A stretch of 64,000 nt of DNA from the NCBI GenBank assembly GCA_030817875.1, contig JAUSZU010000001.1:4898001-4962000 (forward strand), written 5' to 3'. The position numbers and the translations under genes were made by a program. The DNA is from Flavobacterium sp. W4I14 (GTDB lineage: Bacteria > Bacteroidota > Bacteroidia > Sphingobacteriales > Sphingobacteriaceae). This document shows positions 25,912 to 33,223 of this stretch, piece by piece; positions within the stretch are counted from its first letter, which is position 1; each line of letters begins with the position of its first letter. Below the pieces are notes generated by a model. The model saw only the letters and a list, made by a program, of their open reading frames with translations. It was not told the origin of the DNA and did not search any database.

Positions 25912-26474
25912 TGAAGCTGCATATCAAAAACATGGTATGCAACCGTTGTAAAATGGTGGTTAAAGCTGAGCTGGAAAAGCTCGGCTTTAAACCATTATTG
26001 GTTGAACTTGGCGAGGTTACCTTGGCTGAAAACATTTCTGGGGAGGATAAAATCAAGATATCGGATAATTTGACCCATTTTGGGTTCGAATTACTTGAGG
26101 ATAAGAAAACCCAAATTGCAGAGCAGATTAAAACTGCAATTATTAATCTGGTACACTATACCCAAGAGCCATTAAAAATCAATCTTTCGGCCTATCTCAG
26201 CGAGCACTTAAAACTGGAATACACGAGCTTAAGCAGCATTTTTTCGGAGGTGGAAAACCAAACTATCGAGAAGTATTTCATTGCTCAAAAAATAGAAAAA
26301 GCAAAAGAAATGCTTACTTATGGTGAGCTCACGCTTAGTGAAATTGCTTATCAACTGAATTACAGTAGTGTTGCACATTTATCGGCACAGTTTAAAAAAG
26401 TAACCGGAATTACACCCTCAGCTTATAAAGCAGCATCAACGGACAGCAGGAAAACACTGGACGAGGTGAAATAG
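25911..26474 (+). CDS. AraC-type regulator with an N-terminal HMA-like domain
   Basis: Of 187 residues, the first ~65 resemble an HMA fold with a CxxC loop (NMVCNRCKMVV), and the last ~85 are an AraC/XylS double helix-turn-helix (LTLSEIAYQLNYSSVAHL, FKKVTGITPSAYK). This suggests direct sensing of a thiophilic metal such as copper coupled to DNA binding. It is translationally coupled to the DUF3347 gene (TAATG) and probably regulates the surrounding HMA genes. The linker region shows no dimerisation domain of classical AraC size. Confidence 0.82.
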   Translation: MKLHIKNMVCNRCKMVVKAELEKLGFKPLLVELGEVTLAENISGEDKIKISDNLTHFGFELLEDKKTQIAEQIKTAIINLVHYTQEPLKINLSAYLSEHLKLEYTSLSSIFSEVENQTIEKYFIAQKIEKAKEMLTYGELTLSEIAYQLNYSSVAHLSAQFKKVTGITPSAYKAASTDSRKTLDEVK

Positions 26475-26560
26475 CTGTTGGCTCATGGTCGATAGTTCAT
26501 AGCTGTATACTAACCCCAAATTTCTTATCATACGTCAAGACTGATCGGCTGATAATCAAC

Positions 26561-26568
26561 TACATTTG
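26561..26568 (+). promoter_or_regulatory. Probable -7 box (TACATTTG) upstream of the YceI gene
   Basis: TACATTTG matches TAnnTTTG. A transcript starting a few bases later would carry the leader hairpin at 26591-26644 in a ~100-nt 5' UTR. No clear -33 box is seen. Confidence 0.4.
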
Positions 26569-26590
26569 TATCTAAATAAATTCACTAGTT

Positions 26591-26644
26591 ATGAAACCAT
26601 CATGATTTTTCAAACCACATTGGCGAAAAATCTGATAGCTTCAT
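26591..26644 (+). promoter_or_regulatory. Conserved hairpin leader element, copy 2
   Basis: ATGAA (26591-26595) pairs with TTCAT (26640-26644); GATTTTTC pairs with GAAAAATC in the inner stem, with ATCA/TGAT below it. The 5' strand ATGAAACCATCATGATTTT differs from copy 1 at two positions, one compensated on the other strand. It ends 26 nt before the YceI start. A minimal ORF (MKPS, stop) begins at its ATG. Confidence 0.6.
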
Positions 26645-26670
26645 CACAGTTAAAACTAAATTATATACTG

Positions 26671-27243
26671 ATGAAAAAATTATTTTTATTTCTGATCGCT
26701 ACCTCAATCAGTGTAGCATCATTTGCACAAACAAGCTGGAAAATAGACCCAATGCACTCGTTTGTTAACTTTTCGGTTAAACATATGGGCATTTCTTTCG
26801 TTGATGGTTCTTTTAAAAAATTCGACGGAACAGTTACCGCTTCTAAACCAGATTTAACGGATGCTAAAATCAGCTTTACCGTTGATGTAAATAGCATTAC
26901 TACTGGTGTTGATATGAGAGATGGCCACTTAAAAACTGACGATTTTTTTAATGTGGCAACTTACCCAACCATGAAATTCGAAAGCACTTCTTTCAAAAAA
27001 TTAAGTGGCAACAACTACGAATTAAGTGGCAAATTAACCATTCGTGATGTAACCAAAGATGTAAAATTTGCTGTTGTTTACGGCGGTACAGCTAAAGATC
27101 AACAAGGCAACACTAAAGCAGGTTTTGGTGCTACAACAACCATTAACCGCTTAGATTATAATATTAAATATGATCCAACTGGAGCTGGCGTTGCAAAAGA
27201 TGTTGCCATTAAATTAAACCTTGAGTTTGTTCAAGGGAAATAA
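26671..27243 (+). CDS. YceI family exported protein
   Basis: This 190-residue protein has a signal peptide (MKKLFLFLIATSISVASFAQ) and a YceI lipocalin-like domain: WKIDPMHSFVNFSVKHMG, GVDMRDGHLKTDDFF, YPTMKFES and LTIRDVTKDV. YceI proteins bind isoprenoid-type lipids in the periplasm. I chose the ATG at 26671 because an upstream in-frame start would put 35 residues before the signal peptide and lies in the hairpin leader region. The leader element suggests translational control shared with the DUF3347 and DUF2911 genes. Confidence 0.9.
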   Translation: MKKLFLFLIATSISVASFAQTSWKIDPMHSFVNFSVKHMGISFVDGSFKKFDGTVTASKPDLTDAKISFTVDVNSITTGVDMRDGHLKTDDFFNVATYPTMKFESTSFKKLSGNNYELSGKLTIRDVTKDVKFAVVYGGTAKDQQGNTKAGFGATTTINRLDYNIKYDPTGAGVAKDVAIKLNLEFVQGK

Positions 27244-27253
27244 TTGAGAAGAT

Positions 27254-27317
27254 CGTCATTCCGGGCTTGACCCGGAATCTTTCTCATCAGATCCTGAAAC
27301 AGGTTCAGGAGGACGAT
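27254..27317. repeat. REP-like double hairpin
   Basis: Two adjacent palindromes: ATTCCGGG/CCCGGAAT and TCCTGAAAC/GTTCAGGA. The second half recurs at 6022-6049. It lies between YceI and the dioxygenase gene and may act as a terminator-like structure. Confidence 0.6.
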
Positions 27318-27350
27318 TATTTAAATTTCTATCAGACAAACCCAGTAATC

Positions 27351-28175
27351 ATGTCTACACTATCTCAATTCAGAAGTTTTACTCAACGTTTGCCCCAAAC
27401 GGATTTAATGCCAACGCTTTTTATCGGTCATGGCTCGCCAATGAATGGCATCGAAAACAATGAGTTTAGCCAGAGTTGGGCAGAACTGGCAAAAAACATT
27501 CCCGTTCCGAAAGCCGTGCTGGTGGTATCGGCACATTGGTACACACACGGAACCTTTGTTACGGCGATGGATTTTCCAAGCACCCTTCACGATTTTGGTG
27601 GTTTTCCGCAAGCACTTTTTGATGTTCAATATCCTGCCCCGGGTAATCCGAAACTTGCTGCAGAAATTCCGAATTTAATCCACTCCACTTCCGTTGGTTT
27701 GGACCATGACTGGGGGTTAGATCATGGTACCTGGACAGTGGTAAAACACATGTACCCAAATGCCGATATTCCAGTTTTGCAATTAAGTATCGATTATACC
27801 AAATCGCCTGAACAGCATTACGAAATCGCCAAAGAAATTTATGCGCTCCGTAAAAAAGGGATATTGGTTTTGGGCAGCGGAAACATGGTACACAACCTCC
27901 GCATGTTAAGCTGGGAAATGATTAATGGTGGCGGTTACGATTGGGCAATTGAAATGAACAATAAGTTTAAAAATTTAATTGCCAACGGCGATCACAAACC
28001 TTTGATTAACTATCGCAACCTGGGTGCGGATGCCATGTTGGCTATCCCTACGCCAGAGCATTATTTACCGCTCATTTATACCCTTGGAATGAAAAATGAC
28101 AAAGAAGAGGTTTCTTTCTTTAATGACAAAGCGGTTGGTGGTTCGTTAACCATGACATCGGTTTTGGTGGGATAA
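27351..28175 (+). CDS. ygiD: 4,5-DOPA dioxygenase extradiol-like protein (YgiD family)
   Basis: This 274-residue class III extradiol dioxygenase-like enzyme has zinc/iron-site histidines in FIGHGSPMNG, VVSAHWYTHG and GLDHGTWTV, plus GSGNMVHNLR and PTPEHYLP. The E. coli homologue opens the ring of L-DOPA in vitro; the natural substrate is unknown. I chose the ATG at 27351, since the open frame upstream reads through the REP hairpin. It stands alone in the HMA-rich region. Confidence 0.85.
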   Translation: MSTLSQFRSFTQRLPQTDLMPTLFIGHGSPMNGIENNEFSQSWAELAKNIPVPKAVLVVSAHWYTHGTFVTAMDFPSTLHDFGGFPQALFDVQYPAPGNPKLAAEIPNLIHSTSVGLDHDWGLDHGTWTVVKHMYPNADIPVLQLSIDYTKSPEQHYEIAKEIYALRKKGILVLGSGNMVHNLRMLSWEMINGGGYDWAIEMNNKFKNLIANGDHKPLINYRNLGADAMLAIPTPEHYLPLIYTLGMKNDKEEVSFFNDKAVGGSLTMTSVLVG

Positions 28176-28446
28176 GCAAGGGTTTAGGGTTTAGGGTAAA
28201 CAACTTTTCTATAGTGGCTTGTTTGCTTTGTTTATAAAACGCTGATCAAGCCTTAATGACCTTAATTTCTTAATGATAACTATTTAAACGGTGAGGGAAT
28301 TATCGCACAATCTCAGAGAACCGCCCGCCGCAGATAGAGATTCTTCACTGCGTTCAGAATGACAGCAGAAAATTTTATAAAACTTTATGATTATTCTGTA
28401 ACGCTTAGGCCCTGTGAAGCGGTAAATTTGTATAAAGATTTTAATC
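28176..28446. other. Intergenic region with degenerate repeats
   Basis: Contains a GGGTTTAGGGTTTAGGG phrase just after the dioxygenase stop, a fragment of the CTGCGTTCAGAATGACAG repeat family near 28345-28368, and a TAAATTTG sequence (28423-28430) that may be the -7 box of the HMA-MauE gene. No gene seen. Confidence 0.4.
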
Positions 28447-29166
28447 ATGACACACACCTATCAACTTACCGGCATGACTTGTGGCGGTTGCGAAAATAAA
28501 GTAAAAAGTAACCTGCTCGTTTTACCAGATGTAACTTCTGTTGAGGTTTCGAAAGATACCAATTCTGCTACCATTAGTATGGATAAACATATTGGCTTAG
28601 ATACACTCCAACAAGCTTTGGGCGGATCAGAAAGCAAATATCAAATTTCTGCCACCCACCATAGCGAAACACTTGAAGAAGCAAAATCGTGGGCCGAAAC
28701 TTATAAACCTATTTTGTTGATATTCGGATATGTTACCGCAATATCACTTATGGTTTCGTGGCAATCGGGCGGAATTAATTTCATGGTGTTTATGCGCATT
28801 TTTATGGCTGGTTTCTTCCTCACCTTCTCTTTCTTTAAAATGCTTAACCTGAAAGCTTTCGCCGAAAGTTATGCCATGTACGATATCGTAGCCAAAAAAT
28901 TTGGTGCGTGGGGTTACATCTATGCTTTTATCGAACTTGGATTGGGATTATCTTTTGCTTTAAACTTATCTCCTGTAGTCGTAAACTGGGTTACGCTAAT
29001 TGTAATGACGGTGAGCATCCTTGGTGTTTTGGAAAGTGTTTTAAACAAGAAAAAGATTCAGTGTGCCTGTTTAGGTGCAGTTTTTAACCTACCCATGAGT
29101 ACCGTAACCATCGTTGAAGATGCCATTATGATTGCGATGAGTGCAGCGATGCTGATTTTGATGTAA
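28447..29166 (+). CDS. HMA domain fused to a MauE/DoxX-like membrane protein
   Basis: This 239-residue protein starts with an HMA domain carrying GMTCGGCENKV at residues 8-18, followed after residue ~80 by four predicted transmembrane helices of the MauE/DoxX type (FMRIFMAGFFLTFSFFKML, YIYAFIELGLGL, VTLIVMTVSILGVLES). A Cys pair (IQCACLG) follows the third helix, as in MauE-like redox membrane proteins. It may pass metal or electrons across the inner membrane. It is the last of the HMA-rich genes and converges on a minus-strand unit. Confidence 0.8.
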   Translation: MTHTYQLTGMTCGGCENKVKSNLLVLPDVTSVEVSKDTNSATISMDKHIGLDTLQQALGGSESKYQISATHHSETLEEAKSWAETYKPILLIFGYVTAISLMVSWQSGGINFMVFMRIFMAGFFLTFSFFKMLNLKAFAESYAMYDIVAKKFGAWGYIYAFIELGLGLSFALNLSPVVVNWVTLIVMTVSILGVLESVLNKKKIQCACLGAVFNLPMSTVTIVEDAIMIAMSAAMLILM

Positions 29167-29168
29167 GC

Positions 29169-29645
29169 CTATTGCCGCTTATACCTAAACTCCGATTTTC
29201 GGCTTTTACCATTAAGCTCGCCTTCAATCCAGGCGAGCATTTCGGCTTTACCTTGATTTTGATAAACTATCCGCTGTGGAAAATCGTGTGTTTTGTCTTC
29301 GAAAACATAGGTCGCATCTTTCGTATTAATAAGTTTGAAACAAGTTTCTTTTCCTTCGTTCTGTCCTGTTACAGTTGAACAATAAAAAGTATCTTTTCCA
29401 ATCTTTTTGATCTTAAGGGTTTCGGTAAGCGCACTATCACCTTTGGCATTTATTCGATAGCTTTTGCCGCTGAGTGTTTTATCTGGATTTTGCACCCACT
29501 GTTCTACTATTTTACCCTTGGCGGTTTGCATTTCCCAAGAGCCTAAAATGAAAGCAAAGGTTTTTGAAGGATTTTTTTGTGCGCTCGCATTGGTGCAAAA
29601 GCCAATAACGATTAAGGCCATAAAAATTAAACGAGTTCTTTTCAT
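29169..29645 (-). CDS. Exported DUF6265-like protein
   Basis: This 158-residue protein has a signal peptide (MKRTRLIFMALIVIGFCTNASAQ) and a small beta-rich domain beginning FAFILGSWEMQTAKG and including KTHDFPQRIVYQ, which I associate with DUF6265. Function unknown; the fold is probably lipocalin-like. I chose the ATG at 29645, since it overlaps the stop of the upstream YfiT gene (ATGA) and starts a signal peptide. An upstream open frame is a shadow of YfiT. Confidence 0.65.
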   Translation of the reverse strand: MKRTRLIFMALIVIGFCTNASAQKNPSKTFAFILGSWEMQTAKGKIVEQWVQNPDKTLSGKSYRINAKGDSALTETLKIKKIGKDTFYCSTVTGQNEGKETCFKLINTKDATYVFEDKTHDFPQRIVYQNQGKAEMLAWIEGELNGKSRKSEFRYKRQ

Positions 29646-30166
29646 TTTGCTATTGTATTTGTAATGTGTGCCAAATGATGTTTTCCATGCCAGGCGTACA
29701 TACCCAACATGTTTGCTAAGGTAAGTTCTTTTCCCTGAGCCGGGTGAATGTATTTTCGCTGATAATCTTCGGATTTCAATGTTTTTAAAAAAGCAACCCA
29801 ACGTTGGTGTAAAGCAGCCAATAAATCTATAGATAATTTGATATCGCCATTTTTTGCTTCCCCAGTTTCGGCCCAGCGTTCTTCGTAATATGGCCTGATT
29901 ATGGGAACATCTTCAGTAATGGCTTGTTTGAAACGGATATAAGCATTGATGTGGCTATCGGGAATGTGGTGAATAACTTGCCTCAACGTCCATCCTTCGG
30001 GGCGATAAGTTTGGTTTAATTCTTTTTCGGTCAAATTTTCAGTAGCTTTTCTAAGCTGATCAGGCAAAGTTTCTATTTCGGAAATCCATATATCGATTTG
30101 CTTTTGATCGAAAACTTCTGGCATTGAAAATTGGCCAATCGGGTATTTAAGCTGCTCTAAATCCAT
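29642..30166 (-). CDS. DinB-family thiol transferase, YfiT/BstA type
   Basis: This 174-residue four-helix DinB-fold protein has the metal-binding histidines in QVIHHIPDSHIN and WHGKHHLAHI, and the N-terminal YPIGQF motif typical of YfiT/BstA. Family members transfer bacillithiol to electrophiles; some Bacteroidota make bacillithiol, so such a detoxification role is plausible. Its stop overlaps the start of the DUF6265-like gene by 4 nt, forming a two-gene unit. Confidence 0.82.
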   Translation of the reverse strand: MDLEQLKYPIGQFSMPEVFDQKQIDIWISEIETLPDQLRKATENLTEKELNQTYRPEGWTLRQVIHHIPDSHINAYIRFKQAITEDVPIIRPYYEERWAETGEAKNGDIKLSIDLLAALHQRWVAFLKTLKSEDYQRKYIHPAQGKELTLANMLGMYAWHGKHHLAHITNTIAK

Positions 30167-30288
30167 GAACCCAAAATAAGGAGAATTATCGGGTTTTTAA
30201 CCGCAAAGATCACAGAGAGGAAGGCGCAGCGTACACAGAGTTGGACGCATACTGTAAACACAAAATCTGCGTATCTGGGATACTAAAT

Positions 30289-31686
30289 CTACATTAGTTT
30301 TTTTAGCCATTTTAGCAACCCCATTTTTGATATGTAAGGTGGATAAATCATTTTGGTCAATCCCAACTTCGACTGGAAAACCACTGCCCTTTCATGCGAA
30401 AAGGTTTTAAAGCCAAAAATACCATGACAGCTGCCTATACCGCTATTGTTTACCCCGCCGAAAGGCAAATTAGGATTACCGATATGTACCAATACATCAT
30501 TTACACAGGTCCCGCCTGCGCTCGTTTCAGTAATAACTTTATTTTGATTCTGTTTATTGTCTGAGAAAATATAAAGTGCCAAAGGCTTTTCTTTCCTGTT
30601 CACAAAATCAATCGCCTCCTGTAGATAGTTGTAAGTAACTACAGGCAAAATTGGTCCAAAAATTTCTTCCTGCATAATCCTGCTACCCTCAGCTACCGAA
30701 GTTAAAAGCGTTGGGGTAATGGTTAAATCTTGCCCATTCGATTTTCCACCAAAGGCCAATACAGCACCATCATGAAGGGCTTCTTCAATCAATTTATTTA
30801 AGCGCAGATACTGTTTTGTATTGATGATTTTAGCATAATCATTTTTGTTAATTTCCACTTCTTTAAAGAACATTTTTTGAACCGCTGCCTTATAGTGCAT
30901 TTCAAAATCGGCGAGCTTATTTCCTTTAATTAATACATAATCCGGAGCAATACAGGTTTGTCCGGCATTAACTAATTTGCCCCAGGCAATTTTTTCCGCA
31001 GCTTTTTGTAAGTCGCAGGTTTCATCTATAATAGCTGGCGATTTACCGCCAAGCTCTAAGGTAACTGAACTCAGGTTTTTTGCCGCAGCTTCCATCACCA
31101 CCTTACCAATTGCGGTGCTTCCGGTAAAAAATATATGGTCAAAAGGAAGTTTTAACAGCGCTGTAGAAACTTCGGCATCACCTTCGAAACAGGCAATTTC
31201 TTTTGGATCAAACGTATTGGAGATCAGTTTGCTGATTATACCCGCTGTCGCCGCACTCAATTCAGATGGTTTTAGTATAACGCAATTTCCTGCTGCTATG
31301 GCAGAAATCAACGGACTCATAATCAATTGTAACGGATAATTCCAGGGAGCAATAATCAGGCAAACGCCTTTTGGTTCATAATAAATTTTATTGCTGGCAA
31401 AAAAATTGCTCATGGTCCTGCCTGCCGATTTTGGTTTCATCCAGCTCCGCAGCCTTTTTATGGCGTGATCTATTTCAGCATAAGTAAAAAACAGTTCCGT
31501 TACTGCGGTTTCGAAGCGGTTTTTGCGTAAGTCTCGCTCCAATGCTGCAAAAATTTCTTCCTCAGCATTTTCTAATGCCTGTTTAAGCCGCCTTAGTTTT
31601 GCGATGCGGGTTTTAGCATCCGTTTTGCGCAATCCGAATTGATACTGCTGCTGTAAATCGAAAACTGATTTTATCTGTTCTTCCAT
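30289..31686 (-). CDS. NAD(P)-dependent aldehyde dehydrogenase
   Basis: This 465-residue class 3-like ALDH shows IIAPWNYPLQL, the cofactor-site FTGSTAIGK, the general base Glu in TLELGGKSP and the catalytic Cys in NAGQTCIAPDY. The C-terminal hydrophobic end (YPPYISKMGLLKWLKKLM) resembles that of membrane-associated fatty aldehyde dehydrogenases. I chose the ATG at 31686 (MEEQIKS); an in-frame start lies at 31695. Substrate probably medium- or long-chain aldehydes; inferred. Confidence 0.9.
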   Translation of the reverse strand: MEEQIKSVFDLQQQYQFGLRKTDAKTRIAKLRRLKQALENAEEEIFAALERDLRKNRFETAVTELFFTYAEIDHAIKRLRSWMKPKSAGRTMSNFFASNKIYYEPKGVCLIIAPWNYPLQLIMSPLISAIAAGNCVILKPSELSAATAGIISKLISNTFDPKEIACFEGDAEVSTALLKLPFDHIFFTGSTAIGKVVMEAAAKNLSSVTLELGGKSPAIIDETCDLQKAAEKIAWGKLVNAGQTCIAPDYVLIKGNKLADFEMHYKAAVQKMFFKEVEINKNDYAKIINTKQYLRLNKLIEEALHDGAVLAFGGKSNGQDLTITPTLLTSVAEGSRIMQEEIFGPILPVVTYNYLQEAIDFVNRKEKPLALYIFSDNKQNQNKVITETSAGGTCVNDVLVHIGNPNLPFGGVNNSGIGSCHGIFGFKTFSHERAVVFQSKLGLTKMIYPPYISKMGLLKWLKKLM

Positions 31687-31873
31687 AATTAACAAACGCT
31701 CACAATTTTTACCATATCAGCAATTTAAGAAAATATAAGGCTGGTGAGGTTATTTGAAAATTAAATGATTAATCGAGCCGGCTAGAATTGTGCGTTAAAT
31801 TTAGTTAAAATGCACTCATTTCATTAAAAATTCATTCATTTAAAGCATATTGCACCAAATTTTAATATTCACG

Positions 31874-33061
31874 ATGAAAAGATTGTTTTCTGTTTTCGCA
31901 TTCATAATTCCGGTAGTTATACATGCCCAAACCTTAAAAACAGATGTATTGGTTATTGGAAGTGGCGATGCTGCTTATTCAGCATCTTTTCAATCGTTCA
32001 GATCTGGTGTTAAAACAATTCTGCTTACACAAAAGGAACAGCTTGATCTTAAGAGAATTTCTGAAAGCAAACCCAAAGAAGTAACTATTTTTTATCAAAG
32101 CTTTTTAAAAAGGGAGATTGAAAACGCCAAAAACTTAAATGCACCTAAACCAAAGCAAGACAAAAAGAAACCACTAAAAGTGACAGTTGATAGTACTCAG
32201 CTTTTAAATGTAATCAATGGTAGTCCTTATACTGAAATTAAACGCTCAGGCAGTAGCTGGGAAGTGAAACTCACCAAAGACAAAAGCATTAAGGCAAAAG
32301 TTCTGGTTATGGCCGATAATCCAGAAAAGTTAATGACTGCGTTAAAAATTACGGGCTTAAATCCTGCAACTTCAAATCAATTAAATTATAGCGATAACTT
32401 ATATAGAACAACAGTAGCAAGTGTTTCGTCCAAAGGGCCCAATTTTTTATCATTATACAGCTTGCTCATCCCCAACCAAGAAAACCTTTTATATATTTCT
32501 ACCGATCAGTTCGAAATTGGCCCTGCTGCTGGTGCAATCGCAGCCTATGCTGCATTTTTCGACACCAAAACCAGTTTGTCAAATTTAAAAAGGATCCAGG
32601 GTGAGTTATTGGCCTATAAACATACGTTAATGCCTTTTGGGGATGTAAAAGCGATTGATTCTAACTGGCTGGCCATCCAAAAAGTGGGTGTAACGGGAAT
32701 TATCAAAGCAGAAGTAAAACAAGATAAAGCCTATTTCAATCCCGAAAAAGATGTTACCTACGATGAAATTAAGCAGCCGATCAAAGATTATTATTACAAG
32801 GCCCAGATCTGGTTCGATGATCATCAGCATATTCCCATCAATTTAGAAAATACCATTGCGATGGTTTGTTATGTCGGCAATAAATCTGTTGAGGCAATCA
32901 AAACCGAACTGCAAAAAAAGTGGAACAAAAATTATAAGTTTTCTTCTAAATACGACCTTAAAAAAGTGTTAACCAGACGAGAATTTGCAGTAATCATCAA
33001 CGAGTACCTAAAGCCTTTCGATGATGTGAATGTGGATAAAACCGGAGGAGTAATCCGCTAG
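31874..33061 (+). CDS. Exported FAD-dependent oxidoreductase-like protein
   Basis: This protein has 395 residues from the ATG at 31874. A signal peptide (MKRLFSVFAFIIPVVIHAQ) is followed at once by a dinucleotide-binding strand-turn-helix, VLVIGSGDAAYSASFQSFRSG, in which the usual GxGxxG is GSGDAA. The rest is poorly recognisable, with NYSDNLYRTTVASV and GPAAGAIAAYAAF recalling FAD_oxidored (PF12831) proteins. The glycine motif is degenerate, so FAD binding is uncertain. It stands alone before an S9 peptidase gene. Confidence 0.55.
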   Translation: MKRLFSVFAFIIPVVIHAQTLKTDVLVIGSGDAAYSASFQSFRSGVKTILLTQKEQLDLKRISESKPKEVTIFYQSFLKREIENAKNLNAPKPKQDKKKPLKVTVDSTQLLNVINGSPYTEIKRSGSSWEVKLTKDKSIKAKVLVMADNPEKLMTALKITGLNPATSNQLNYSDNLYRTTVASVSSKGPNFLSLYSLLIPNQENLLYISTDQFEIGPAAGAIAAYAAFFDTKTSLSNLKRIQGELLAYKHTLMPFGDVKAIDSNWLAIQKVGVTGIIKAEVKQDKAYFNPEKDVTYDEIKQPIKDYYYKAQIWFDDHQHIPINLENTIAMVCYVGNKSVEAIKTELQKKWNKNYKFSSKYDLKKVLTRREFAVIINEYLKPFDDVNVDKTGGVIR

Positions 33062-33064
33062 TAT

Positions 33065-33141
33065 TTAACCACAGGTAAACACAGATCTGATATTGTAATT
33101 CCAAAATTTCATCTGTGTTCATCCTTTTTATCTGTGGTTAA
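33065..33141. repeat. Intergenic palindrome (TTAACCACAG type)
   Basis: Two nested perfect arms: TTAACCACAG (33065-33074) with CTGTGGTTAA (33132-33141), and AACACAGAT (33078-33086) with ATCTGTGTT (33111-33119). A related degenerate copy (ACCGCAAAGATCACAGAG) lies near 30199-30280. It is probably a dispersed intergenic repeat. Confidence 0.65.
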
Positions 33142-33223
33142 TTAAAAACCGCACTTGTAACATTTCCATTTCCTGCTAAAATTAGCAAGTCCATTCCCTA
33201 AATTGCAGCCAAACCTAAAATTC

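Noticed and set aside
28180..28200. Telomere-like GGGTTTAGGG repeat
   Set aside because: Only two to three units, next to other degenerate intergenic phrases; no sign of a linear end.
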